Below are positions 42,720 to 53,997 of a stretch of DNA of 64,000 nt, in pieces. Under the pieces are notes generated by a model. That model was given only the letters and a program-made list of their open reading frames with translations. It had not been told where the DNA came from and did not search any database. The stretch is from Asterias rubens (lineage: Eukaryota > Echinodermata > Asteroidea > Forcipulatida > Asteriidae): NCBI RefSeq assembly GCF_902459465.1, contig NC_047062.1, positions 30,746,673 through 30,810,672 on the forward strand. The letters are read 5' to 3'. Position numbers and translations under genes: made by a program. The first letter of the stretch is position 1, and every line of letters begins with the position of its first letter.

Positions 42720-43800
42720 TTGAGTAACGATGTCAAAGGAAATATTTTTTTACGAATAAGCGCTGGCGAGATCGAAGAGACGTTTATACGGGTCGATGCA
42801 TCGATTGATTAAGACGTGCGAAAAGAAAGCCTCGTTTCTGGAAAGGTATCTTGGTATACAAGAACTGTGTTAAGAAAATAGATGATTTTCTGTGAATATT
42901 TAATCAGTGTTTTAAAAGTACAACATGTTTATACGATTATACGCTTATATCAGTGTGTTTAAAAATTGACAATATGTTTGTACGATTAATACGGTTATAC
43001 ATTTATACGGGTCGAAGCATCAGTTAAATAAAGTCGTGCGAAAAGACAGCCTCGTTTCTAGAAAGTAATCTTGTAATACAATAACTGTGTTAAGAAAATA
43101 AAGACTTGTTTTTCTGTGACTACTTAATCAGTGTGTTTAAAGGAAAATATGTTTATACGAATAATACGATTATACATTTATACGAGTCGATGCATCGATT
43201 GATTAAGCCGTGCGAAAAGACAGCCTCATTTCTAGAAGGTATCTTGTAATACAAGAACTGTGTTAAGCAAATAAAGACATGATTATCTGTGAATATTTAA
43301 TCAGTGCGTATAAAGGACAGTGAACGATCCTGTTTGACTTTAAAAATAAAGTTTGAGTTATCTTTAATATTGTTAAACAACTTTTATTGTATTGTACTTT
43401 AAGAAATGTTCTCTTAATGAGACATGTGTAGGAGGTGATGTTAATACAAGAACTGTGTTAAGAAAAGAAACACATGATTTTCTGTGAATATTTAATCAGT
43501 GTGTTTAAAGGTCAGCGAACGATCCTCTTTTGACTTAAACAAAAAATAAAGTTTGAGTTATCTTTGATATTGTAAAAAAAATTTGTGTATTGTACTTTAA
43601 GATATGTTCTCTTAATGAGGCATGTGTAGGAGGTGACGTTAATAAAATGTCAAGTCACAAGTTTATAAAATCTCGAGTAACGTCGGCGGTGTCGTTCGTA
43701 TAAACAAGGGCTGCAGAAATTGAACGTTAATTCACAACTGGTACACGATCGATGCGTCTATTAAACCGCGTTATATGGCAGCCTTGCTTTAGATAGTACG
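42720..43800. repeat. Long-period AT-rich repeats (about 170-220 bp)
   Basis: CGGGTCGATGCATCGATTGA and variants occur near 42,788, 43,010 and 43,183. ACAAGAACTGTGTTAAG occurs near 42,859, 43,252 and 43,446. CTCTTAATGAGACATGTG and its variant flank a duplicated block. No gene seen. Confidence 0.75.
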
Positions 43801-44520
43801 TAATGTTTAATACTTGAATTGTAGCAATGGTGAATTTATGTTAAAATTTGAGTAAACTTTGATATTTTATAATAACTTTTATAAGACAACTTTGATCTTA
43901 TTTTGGTCTTAATGAAGAAAAATTTGTAACTTATGTTAAAATTAAGATAAATCTATAATTCTTTGCTTACTAATTTAGTTATACTTCAAATAAAGGACCT
44001 AAATTTGAGTTAAATTTACTTTGTAACTTTCTGATGTTAAACTACTTAAATGTTACATGTATTTAGTCTTAATGGCCTTTATTTTAGTCTTTATAAAGAA
44101 AACAAGTAACTTATTCTTAAGCAATTTGGTATAATTCTTACGCACTCAAATTTGATGCTTAAAGCACCCGTTTGGTAAAAATTACATTAATAATTATACT
44201 TGAACAAAAAACACCTAAATTTAAGTGAAATAGTTTTTATATTTTACTTTGTAACTTTCTGATGTGAAACTATTTAAATGGTACATGTATTTAGTATTAA
44301 TGGCATTTAGCTTTACTCGTTAAACACAGTTGGTAATATTTGTATTGTTTATTTTTGTTCTGGAAATAAACCTTTATTTAACGTACACCAACTGACATGT
44401 CTTTATTCTATCTTTCTTCTTGTGGTGCTTGCTAAGGTCAAAGTTCACTGGGTTCATTTCCCTTTTTTTTATTTTACCCATCCATTCTAAGGTTTAAATA
44501 TTAGTTCCGAGCAAATTTTT
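43800..44520. other. AT-rich stretch with a degenerate duplication
   Basis: TTTGTAACTTTCTGATGT with the following 40 bases is present twice, near 44,020 and 44,250, suggesting an old duplication of about 230 bp. There is an AATAAA at about 44,365 but no ORF. Confidence 0.5.
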
Positions 44521-44523
44521 TCA

Positions 44524-44612
44524 AGAGCCGCCGTAGCGCAGCGGGCTAGCTCACAGCTCCAGGAATCCTGGAGCTGTGAGCAGGGTGGGTTCAAATCCCT
44601 CCGGGGACCCTT
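44524..44612 (+). repeat. tRNA-like element with a perfect hairpin
   Basis: A box A-like GTAGCGCAGCGGGCTAG and a box B-like GGTTCAAATCC flank an 11-bp perfect inverted repeat (ACAGCTCCAGG / CCTGGAGCTGT). The acceptor stem does not pair, so this is a tRNA-derived SINE head or pseudogene rather than a working tRNA. Confidence 0.55.
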
Positions 44613-44651
44613 TTTACCATTAAATAAAGAATTTTTTATAATTCTAACAAA

Positions 44652-44722
44652 AATGTGCAGGGCTTGAACCGGGGACCTTCCACTCTGTAAGCACTCTCTC
44701 TCACCGCTGTGCTACTGAGCTG
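44652..44722 (-). repeat. tRNA-like element, opposite strand
   Basis: On the minus strand AGCTCAGTAGCACAGCGG resembles box A and GGTTCAAGCCC resembles box B. It lies about 40 bases from the preceding tRNA-like element in inverted orientation. It is probably a SINE or tRNA pseudogene. Confidence 0.5.
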
Positions 44723-44899
44723 TTATAAAAATCTAACGGTTTTTGGAGTGATGAAGTTAAAAATGGCTGACTTAGAAAATATTTCAGAATTTACTTTCCC
44801 TGGCTCAACCCTTGGATTTCTAGCTGATCTGAAGGCTGACCAAGGGCCTACAAGGGCCTTGGAGCTTGGCTGGAGGAGTAAAATTTCTAAGTGCTAAGG

Positions 44900-45500
44900 G
44901 GCCAAGGAGGTTGCTGAGTGGGCTTGGCTGTTTGAGACTTAGAGTTGGGGCTTGGGGTGATGGGCTGGGAGGATGCCGGGCAGTCAGTCAGTGGGCTAGG
45001 CTGATTGGGGTGAGGAGAGGAGTGATGGGCTGGTTGGGATGAGAGTTTGGGTGGTGGGTTAGGACTTGTGAGGATGAGCTGGACTGGCTTGGATGAGGGG
45101 CTGGGTGATGGAACAGATGATGAGTTAGGGTTGGGGCTGAGGTGATGGTTGAAGTGATGGGTTAGGGTAAGGGATTGGGTGATGGGAGGATTGGGATGAG
45201 GGCTTGGGTGATGGTTGAAGTGATGGGTTAGGGTAAGGGATTGGGTGATGGTAGGAGTGATGGGCTGGGAGGATTGGGATGAGGGCTTGGGTGATGGTGG
45301 GAGTGATGGGTTAGGGTAAGGGATTGGGTGATGGTAGGAGTGATGGGCTGGGAGGATTGGGATGAGGGCTTGGGTGATGGTGGGAGTGATGGGTTAGGGT
45401 AAGGGATTGGGTGATGGTAGGAGTGATGGGCTGAGAGGATTGGGATGAGGGCTTGGGTGATGGTAGGAGTGATGGGTTAGGGTTGGGACTAGGGACATGG
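44900..45500. repeat. G-rich tandem array with G-quadruplex motifs
   Basis: The + strand is G-rich and nearly free of C. A unit of about 83 bp contains TGATGGGCTGGGAGGATTGG and four GGG runs separated by TTA, TAA and ATT. This exact four-run motif occurs at 45,159-45,179, 45,225-45,245, 45,308-45,328 and 45,391-45,411. The GGGTTAGGG core equals the animal telomere repeat. The minus-strand Ser/Pro-rich ORF is an artefact. Confidence 0.9.
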
Positions 45501-45729
45501 AGGTTGCTGAGTGTGCTGATGAGCAGGACCATTGATGGGGAATGACTGTATGGAGATATACATCATTGGGATTGGGTGTGGTCTAAAGGGGAGATGCTGG
45601 GTAGATTTAAGTATTGTTTATGGGCATATAGGTTCTTGGGACTTCACTGTAGTGTGGTATTGTTTTAACGGAACAGTTCGAATTGCATTAAAGGGATACA
45701 ACTACATGTAACAAATATCTCGCAATATT

Positions 45730-46440
45730 GGTTTAAAGGTGTACAGGTATTATTTAAGTGTTAGGGAATTTGTTTCTTTTAATTGTAATGATTGTATAAG
45801 GAGTGGTTTAAGTTTTTAACGGTGTGGTACTTTCTGGATTAAATGGGTTCATTTTATATTAAAGGAACTTGTTTTATTTAATTGTAATGATGGTACAAGT
45901 GGTAGTTAGGGTTTTAAAGGTGTGGTACTTTCTGGAGTAAATGGGTTCATTTTATATTAAAGGAACTTGTTTTATTTAATTGTAATAATGGTATAAGTGG
46001 TAGTTAGGGTTTTAAAGGTGTGGTACTTTCTGGAGTAAATGGGTTCATTTTATATTAAAGGAACTTGTTTTATTTAATTGTAATGATGGTACAAGTGGTA
46101 GTCAGGGTTTTAAAGGTGTGGTACTTTCTGGAGTAAATGGGTTCATTTTATATTAAAGGAACTTGTTTTATTTAATTGTAATAATGGTATAAGTGGTAGT
46201 TAGGGTTTTAAAGGTGTGGTACTTTCTGGATTAAAGGGGTTCATATTATGTTAAAGGAACTTATTTTATTTTATTGTAATGATGGTAAAGTGGTAAGAAG
46301 ATTTTAAAGGTGTGGTATTTTCAGGATTAAAGGAACTCATTTTATATTAAAGGAACTTGTTTTATTTAAATGTAATGATGGTATAAGGAGTGGTTTAAGT
46401 TTTTAAAGGTATTGTACTTTGGGATTAGAGGAGAACAAAT
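45730..46440. repeat. 98-bp tandem repeat, about six to seven copies
   Basis: AAAGGTGTGGTACTTTCTGG followed by GGTTCATTTTATATTAAAGG repeats about every 98 bp, for example near 45,915, 46,013 and 46,111. The outer copies are more diverged. No coding content. Confidence 0.9.
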
Positions 46441-46945
46441 CTATTGCTCAAACTTTGCTCAATAGAATACATCTTGTGCTTTAATTAAGTTCTATGTCTT
46501 CCCTAATTAATTCAACAATAAACATAAGTACAAGTATATCACAACAAAATAAGAGAATAAATAGATGTTTTGCTTCATTTAAATAGTTATTTTATTTGAC
46601 AACTCCAAATAATATACTATAAACAATACAATTTTAAGGTTATTATAAAACCAACAGTTTTACTGTACTTTGTAAATGAACTAGCCTGAAAAACAGAATC
46701 TTGTGAAAAGTGATATTTTATCTACTGGACACAATACCTTTGATATACTATTTTTTAGTTATCTCATTTATCAATAAATAAACAACACTGCATAAGCTGT
46801 TACAACTAATTTTGTGCATTAATTTATGCTGATTTCACGTAGTTTGTGGAAGGTTGGTTTCTGTCCACATGGTAATGTTTTACTTTTCTGGTACTTTTGT
46901 TTAAGGTAATTGAGAAAAGTAATCTCAATTAGTACAATTGTCATC
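46440..46945. other. AT-rich intergenic stretch
   Basis: About 500 bases with no ORF, repeat or RNA gene that I can identify. Confidence 0.4.
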
Positions 46946-47148
46946 TAATAGACCGATCCATTAGGCTCCGCCCACAACGCACGTATGTGCAAGAACACGT
47001 GAGCCTCTCCAATGCCTTTCTGCACAACTCTGCCGCGCGCGCAATTGCAAAGCATACGCGCACGCATGTCGGACTTGATTTTCGGACCTTCGTTTCGTTG
47101 TGATTGGTCAATACGCAACGGGGCAGAGCTTAATGGATCGGTCTATTA
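46946..47148. mobile_element. Foldback MITE with near-perfect terminal inverted repeats
   Basis: The left end TAATAGACCGATCCATTAGG and right end TTAATGGATCGGTCTATTA are inverted complements. The 203-bp interior is CpG-rich (CCGCGCGCGC, CGCACGCATG) and noncoding. Confidence 0.88.
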
Positions 47149-47589
47149 AATGTTCCCATTAAAAGGCTTTAACACAAATTGTCAGACTTACAAAACATTC
47201 TGTATACACCATGTTCACTTTGATTAATTAAATTAAACTTGCCCCAAAACAGAACTACTTTCTTTACACGATAAATGTTTGACAACAAAAGGTCAACAAT
47301 GACCTATGGATGAGTTTGTGAGACTTTTATGTCAACAGTAACAGAACTTTGTCATGTTTTTGATGAAAAATTATAATATTTAAACAAAATTATTAAAATT
47401 CCTAATAAAAACACAAAAGGATGACCTACTGCTTTAAACAAATTCAACGTAAATGGTTTACAAGAACCACAGAGCCAAAACTTTTGCAGGGCATTGTTTT
47501 ACAAAATGTGAGTTTTTTTATTAAAAACAATTATTCTAAATACTGACATGGGTAAACCATGATTCATTGATGTGTAAGATGTACAGATG
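47149..47589. other. AT-rich intergenic stretch
   Basis: About 440 bases without a recognisable feature. Confidence 0.4.
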
Positions 47590-47906
47590 TAAAGGCACTG
47601 GACACTTTTGGTAACTACTTATAATAATTGTTAGTATTAAAACTTTCTAGGCCATGAGCACTGGAGAGATGTTTTAATATGGTAAAATGGCTCTCTCTGA
47701 AGTAACGTAGTTTTTTTTAGAAAGAGGTAATATCACTCAAATAATAAAAGACGTCAGGTCTGAAAACTTTTATTATGCATCTGAAATCAACAAGGGTGTT
47801 TTTTCTAACATTATTCTCTTGAAACTTCGATGACCAATTGAGCCCAACAGGTTTTATAATTTGGGATACACCAAGTGAGATAATAAATGTGTCCAGTGCC
47901 TTAAAG
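47590..47906 (+). mobile_element. MITE family A, copy 5
   Basis: It begins AAAGGCACTGGACACTTTTG and ends GTGTCCAGTGCCTTAA. The interior matches family A with small deletions. Confidence 0.8.
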
Positions 47907-48107
47907 CCATTTGATGTTTCCATTTATATGCACTGCACTTTTCAAACTCAAAAACAGATAACAGTGACAGTAATTGGCTATAGACGATGTGACCCATGAC
48001 ATCACATAAAACTGTTTAGCTCTGTCGTATCAAATAATTCATTTTAAACAGTAACGCATTCCAATCTTTGATCTTCTATATACATATCCTACATCTGTAA
48101 AACCTTA

Positions 48108-48464
48108 TTAAAGGTAACATACACTATTGGTAATTACTCAAAAAAATTATTAGCCTAAAACCTTACTTGGTAACAAGCAGTTTAGAGCTGTTGATAGTAT
48201 AATACATTGTGAGAAACAGCTCCCTCTGAATTAACTTAGTTTTTGAGAAAGACCTTTCGAGATCTCAGAATTAGATTTTGAGGTTTTTAAATCAAGCATC
48301 TTTTAGCAAACAACTTAGTGTGACAAGGGTTTTTTCCTTTCATTGTTATCTCGTTACTTCGATAACCAATTAAGCTCAAATTTTCACAGTTTTGTTAATT
48401 CATGAGATACACCAAGTGAGAAGACTGGTCTTTGACAACTAGCAATAGTGTCCAGCGTCTTTAA
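48108..48464 (+). mobile_element. MITE family A, copy 6
   Basis: It begins at TACACTATTGGTAATTACTC and ends at AGCAATAGTGTCCAGCGTC. The central GAGAAACAGCTCCCTCTG and ACTGGTCTTTGAC motifs are intact. Confidence 0.82.
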
Positions 48465-48534
48465 TTAATGAGTTGAATAGTTTTAAAAAGGGGTATTGTT
48501 AATCAAAACTTGTTTATATTTTTTAAGTCTGTTA

Positions 48535-48600
48535 TCAATCTGTAGGGAAAACCATTCATTTGGGTTAGGCTGATGCCAGCATGAAGTCCCCAAAATGTTG
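48535..48600 (-). repeat. Segment duplicated at both ends of the minisatellite
   Basis: The + strand GTTAGGCTGATGCCAGCATG and its flanks match 55,315-55,376 (GTTAGGCTAGCGACCGCATG) over about 60 bases in the same orientation. On the minus strand both copies show a pyrimidine tract and CAG followed by ATTGAT, an acceptor-like site. Confidence 0.65.
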
Positions 48601-48722
48601 TGGCATGTGGCGTATAGGGGTGCCGTCTGTAAAAGTGCTGCAAACACAGCCCACTTTTTTAATGTTAGTGTAACCACCGGGATGTTAAATACCTCTATTG
48701 TAACCCTCAAACATCTAAACAG

Positions 48723-48818
48723 GTGCAGGATGGGAAGACAGCGTGTAGATGGTAAGCACTTGTAGGTCTCAGACACAAACACTTTGGATGAGCATTCATT
48801 GGAGAATGGCACGCATTT
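48723..48818 (-). other. Minus-strand exon-like block, copy e
   Basis: On the minus strand a CTCTCTCTAG acceptor-like site precedes AAATGCGTGCCATTCTCC. The frame reads KCVPFSNECSSKVFVSETYK then CLPSTRC. Unlike the other four copies, the left edge has AG/ATGTTT where they have AG/GTATGT or similar, so the donor-like site is lost. The frame stays open to 48,483. Coding status is uncertain. Confidence 0.45.
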
Positions 48819-49663
48819 CTAGAGAGAGGAGAAATGAAAATCATTGTCAAGAAATGCTAGTCATCTGGGCAACCAATGTCAATTCATCTAGGCAGCCAGT
48901 GCAATCTGGGCAACAATCGCATGCAACTGGGCAACCAAGGGCATACGATTAGACAGCTATTGCCAATGATATGGGCAACCAATGCCAGTCTTCTGGGAAA
49001 CCATTACCATTGCCATGTACCAGGTACAACCGGTGCCCTACATCTGGGTAAAAACACCATTGCATGTCACCTTGGCAATCACTGTAATTGGTCTGGGCAA
49101 CCATATGTCAATCATCTGGGAAACCACTACCATCTAGGCAACAATTGCTACTCATCTAGCTGGGCAACCATTGCCATACATCTAGGCAGCAATTGCTAGT
49201 TATTAGGGCAACCATTACATTTGATCTTGGCAACCATAGCCATTTATCTGGGCAATCATTGCCGTACACCTGGGCAACCATTGCAATCTGGGCAACAATG
49301 CCATGCATCTGGGCAACAAAGGGCATACAAGTAGGCAACCATTGTAAATAGTATGGACAACCAATGCATGTCACCTGGGCATTATTGTAATTCATCTGGG
49401 CAACCATTTATGTCAATCATCTGGGCAACCATTGTCATTCATCTGGGCATCAATTGCCATACATCTGGGCAACTATTGCTAGTTTAATATCAGGGCGACC
49501 ATTGCAATTGATCTTGGCAACCATGGCCATTTATCTGGGCAATCATTGCCATACACCTGGGCAACCATTGCAATTGATTGGGCAACCATTGCCATCATCA
49601 AGGCAACCATTGCCAATGATCGATCTGGGCAAATGAACCAATCCAAAATGGGGTTTTACATAC

Positions 49664-49758
49664 CTATGTTGTGTAGATGGTTAATGGATGATAGGGCAGG
49701 CACTTGCAGGTCTCTGACACCATTACTTTGTGTATTCATCCAAGAAAGGCAAGCATTT
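49664..49758 (-). other. Minus-strand exon-like block, copy d
   Basis: On the minus strand CCCTTTTTCAG precedes AAATGCTTGCC, and the block ends CAACATAG/GTATGT. It is 95 nt, shortened relative to the other copies. The frame homologous to copy e is disrupted. Confidence 0.5.
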
Positions 49759-50399
49759 CTGAAAAAGGGAAAATGAAATCAAGGTTGAGATTTAATTCAA
49801 CTGGGCAACTATAGCTAGTCTCTTGGCAACCATTACTGTTATCTAGCCAACAATAGCCATACAACAGAGCAACCATTGACAATGATCTGGGCAACATGTG
49901 CAAAACATCTGGGCAACCAATGTCAGTCATCTTGGCAACCATTACCTTTCATCTGGGCAACCATTGCCAGTCACCTGTGAAACCATTGCCATAAATCTGG
50001 GCATCAATTGCCATACATTGGGGCATCCAATGCTAGCCATCTGGGCAAGCATTTTGCATTTCATCTGGGTCACCATTGCCGTCTGGGCAACAATGCCATG
50101 CATCTTGGGAACAAAGGGCATACAAGTAGGCAACCAGTGTTAACAATATGGGTAACCCTTGCCATTCAACTGGACAACCACTGCCATTCCATGGGGAAAC
50201 CATTGCAATACAATCAGGTGAGCCTCTGCCATTTATATGGCAATCATTACCATTTATCTGGGCAGTAATAATCAGTCATTTATGCAACGATTGCACTAGA
50301 GCTGGGACACAATTGCCATTCATCTGAGCAATTACTGCCAGTCAAAAGGGCAACTATTGTGTACTGGACAACCATTGACCCATAAACAGGGCAATCAAT

Positions 50400-51535
50400 G
50401 CAAGTCATCTGTGCAACCATTGTCAGTCATCTGACCATCACTGCTCTACATCTGTGCAACCATTGACAGTCATCTGACCATCACTGCTCTACATCTGTGC
50501 AACCATTGTCAGTCATCTGACCATCACTGCCCTACATCTGGGCAACCATTGTCAGTCATCTGACCATCACTGCTCTACATCTGTGCAACCATTGTCAGTC
50601 ATCTGACCATCACTGCCCTACATCTGGGCAACCATTGTCAGTCATCTGACCATCACTGCCCTACATCTGTGCAACCATTGTCAGTCATCTGACCATCACT
50701 GCCCTACATCTGGGCAACCATTGTCAGTCATCTGACCAGCACTGCCCTACATCTGTGCAACCATTGTCAGTCATCTGACCATCACTGCCCTACATCTGTG
50801 CAACCATTGTCAGTCATCTGACCATCACTGCCCTACATCTGGGCAACCATTGTCAGTCATCTGACCATCACTGCCCTACATCTGTGCAACCATTGCCAGT
50901 CATCTGACCATCACTGCCCTACATCTGTGCAACCATTGACAGTCATCAGACCATCACTGCCCTACATCTGGGCAATCATTGACAGTCATCTGACCATCAC
51001 TGCCCTACATCTGGGCAACCATTGACAGTCATCTGACCATCACTGCCCTACATCTGGGCAACCATTGACAGTCATCTGACCATCACTGCCCTACATCTGG
51101 GCAACCATTGACAGTCATCTGACCATCACTGCCCTACATCTGGGCAACCATTGACAGTCATCTGACCATCACTGCCCTACATCTGGGCAACCATTGTCAG
51201 TCATCTGACCATCACTGCCCTACATCTGGGCAACCATTGACAGTCATCTGACCATCACTGCCCTACATCTGGGCAACCATTGTCAGTCATCTGACCATCA
51301 CTGCCCTACATCTGGGCAACCATTGTCAGTCATCTGACCATCACTGCCCTACATCTGGGCAACCATTGTCAGTCATCTGACCATCACTGCCCTACATCTG
51401 GGCAACCATTGTCAGTCATCTGACCATCACTGCCCTACATCTGGGCAACCATTGACAGTCATCTGACCATCACTGCCCTACATCTGGGCAACCATTGTCA
51501 GTCATCTGACCATCACTGCCCTACTTCTGGGCAAC
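50400..51535. repeat. Homogenised 43-bp dimer array (about 26 copies)
   Basis: GCCCTACATCTGGGCAACCA plus TTGTCAGTCATCTGACCATC and ACT makes a 43-bp unit, a dimer of the 21-22-bp minisatellite. Adjacent copies differ mainly at TCTGGGC/TCTGTGC and TTGTC/TTGAC. It is far more uniform than the flanking minisatellite, so it expanded recently. Confidence 0.92.
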
Positions 51536-52214
51536 CATGTTGACATTTATCTATCTTGTCAATAATATGGGCAACCAATGCATGTCACTTTAGCAAACAC
51601 TGTAATTCATTTGGGCAACCAATGTCATTCATCAAGGCAACCATTGCCATACATCTGGGCAAGAATTGCTAGCTATTTGGGCAACCATTGCAATTGATCT
51701 TGGCAACCATGGGCAATCTGGGCAATCATTGCCATACACCTGGGCAACCATTGCAATTGATCAAGCAACCATTGCCATACATCAAGGCAACCATTGCCAA
51801 TGATATGGGCAACCAGTGCGAGTCGTCTGGGAACAGCCCCATCTCACTACAGCTGGGCAAAACAACATCTGGGCGACCATTGCCGTACATCTGGGCAACC
51901 ATTGCATGTCACCTGGGCAATCACTGTAATTCATCTGGGTAACCATGTCAATCATCAGGGCAACCATATGTCAATCATCAGGGCAACCATATGTCAATCA
52001 TCAGGGCAACCAATGTCATTCATTATGGCAACCATTGCCAAACATCTGGGCACAATTGCTAGTTATCAGGGCAACCTTTGCAATTGATATTGGCAACCAA
52101 GGCCTTGTATCTGGGCAACCGTTGCAATTGATCGGGCAACCATTGCCATACATCAAGGCAACCATTGCCAATGATCTGGGCAAATGAATTAATCAAAAAT
52201 GGGATTTTACATAC

Positions 52215-52316
52215 CTATGTTGTGTAGATGCTACAGGGATGACTGGGTAGATGGTAGGCACTTGCAGGTCTCTGACACCATTACTTTGTGTATTCATCCA
52301 GGAAGGGCACGCATTT
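52215..52316 (-). other. Minus-strand exon-like block, copy c
   Basis: On the minus strand CTCCTTTCTAG precedes AAATGCGTGCCCTTCC, and the block ends CAACATAG/GTATGT. It is 102 nt, with a deletion of about 4 nt that shifts the frame relative to copy e. Homology with the other copies continues about 90 bp beyond the acceptor-like edge. Confidence 0.5.
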
Positions 52317-52809
52317 CTAGAAAGGAGAAAATTAAATCAAGGTTGAGATTTAATTCTTTTGGGCAACTATAGCTTGTCCTCTTGGCAACCATTACCATTA
52401 TCTAGGCAACAATAGCAATACAACATCGCAACCATTAACAATGATCTGGGCAACCATTGCCATAAATCTGTACATCCAATGCCATCATTGGGGCAACCAA
52501 TGCTAGCCATCTGGGCAACCATATTGCCATTCATTTGGGACACCCTTTCAATCCGGGCAACAATGCCATGCATCTGGGCAACAATGGGCATACAAGTAGG
52601 CAACCATTGTAAATAGTATGGACAACCAATGCATGTCAGCTGGGCAATCACTGTAATTCATCTGGGCGACCAATGTCATTCATCTGGGCATCAATTGCCA
52701 TACATCTGGGCACAATTGCTAGTTATCAGGGCAACCATTGCAATTGAATTGATCTTGCAACCATGGCCATTTATCTGGTCAATAATTGCCATACACCTGG
52801 GCACATTAC

Positions 52810-52897
52810 CTATGTTGTGTAGATGGTTGATGGATGACTGGGTAGATGGTAGGCACTTGCAGGGATTTGATACCATTACTTTGTGTGGCACGCATTT
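52810..52897 (-). other. Minus-strand exon-like block, copy b
   Basis: On the minus strand CCCCTTTCTAG precedes AAATGCGTGCC, and the block ends CAACATAG/GTAATG. It is 88 nt. The frame KCVPHKVMVSNPCKCLPSTQ then SSINHLHNI is open and parallels copy e despite an internal deletion. Confidence 0.5.
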
Positions 52898-53892
52898 CTA
52901 GAAAGGGGAGAAATGAAATCAAGGTTGAGATTTAATTCATCTGGGTAACTATAGCTTGTCCCCTTGGCAACCATTACCATTATCTAGGCATCAATAGCCA
53001 TACAACAGAGCAACCATTGACAATGATCTGGGCAACATGTGCAAAACATCTGGGCAACGATTGCCATAAAACTGGGCAACCATTGTCTATCATCTGGGCA
53101 ACCGATACTATACATTCTGGCATCAACTGCCCAACATCTGGGCAACCAATGCCAGTCATCTAGTCAACCATAATTTCCCTACATATGGGTAGTACATATG
53201 CCAGTAATCTGTTCGACCATTGCCATACATCTGGGCAACCATTGCCATTGATTTGGGCAACCCTTGCCAGTCATCTGGCCAACCCTTATCATAGATCTGG
53301 GCAAACATTACAAAAACAACTGAGCACCCATTGACAAATAATCTGGGCAACCATTGCTCTACATCTGGGCAAAAACTGCCATCTGGGCAAAAACTGCCAT
53401 CGGGCAACCTTGCCGTACACTGGGCTCCCATCTATACATCCTGGCAGCAATTGCGGAACATCTGGGCAACCATTGTCAGTCATTTGGGCAATCACTGTCC
53501 TTCCCATGGACAACCATTGCAATTTATCTGGGCAACTTTTGCCATAGGCCTACATCTTGGCATCCATTTCTAGTCATCTGGGCAACCTTCCCATTTATCT
53601 GGGCAACCAATGACAGTAATAACCATATATTTTGCATTATCTGCGCAACCATTACCCTACATCTAGGCATAAACTGCCATCTGGGCAACTATTGCCATAC
53701 ATCTAGGCAACCAATGTACGTCATCTGGGCACCCATTACCATACATCTGGGCACCAATTGCCAAACATCTTGGTAATTTTTGCTAGTCATCTGGGCAACT
53801 AATTGCCATTTATGAAGGCAACCATTGTCATTCATCAAGGCAACCTTTGCTAATTATCTGGGCAACTAAGCCATACAAGGGAGTTTACATAC

Positions 53893-53997
53893 CTAAGTTG
53901 TGTAGATGGACGATGGATGATTGGGTAGATGGTAGGCACTTGCAGGTCTCTGACACAACACTTTGGATGGGTACTCATCGAAGAATGGCACACATTT
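53893..53997 (-). other. Minus-strand exon-like block, copy a
   Basis: On the minus strand CACTTTCTAG precedes AAATGTGTGCC, and the block ends CAACTTAG/GTATGT. It is 105 nt. The frame starts KCVPFFDEYPSKV and is then shifted by a 1-nt deletion relative to copy e, ending at a TAG exactly at the donor-like edge. Confidence 0.5.

Noticed and set aside
45311..45532. Ser/Pro-rich minus-strand ORF
   Set aside because: It is the complement of the G-rich tandem array; the composition explains it entirely.
48483..48812. 110-residue minus-strand ORF as a stand-alone gene
   Set aside because: It begins at a non-ATG codon within the exon-like block and has no recognisable domain. Only its first part is shared with the other copies, so I list the block, not a gene.
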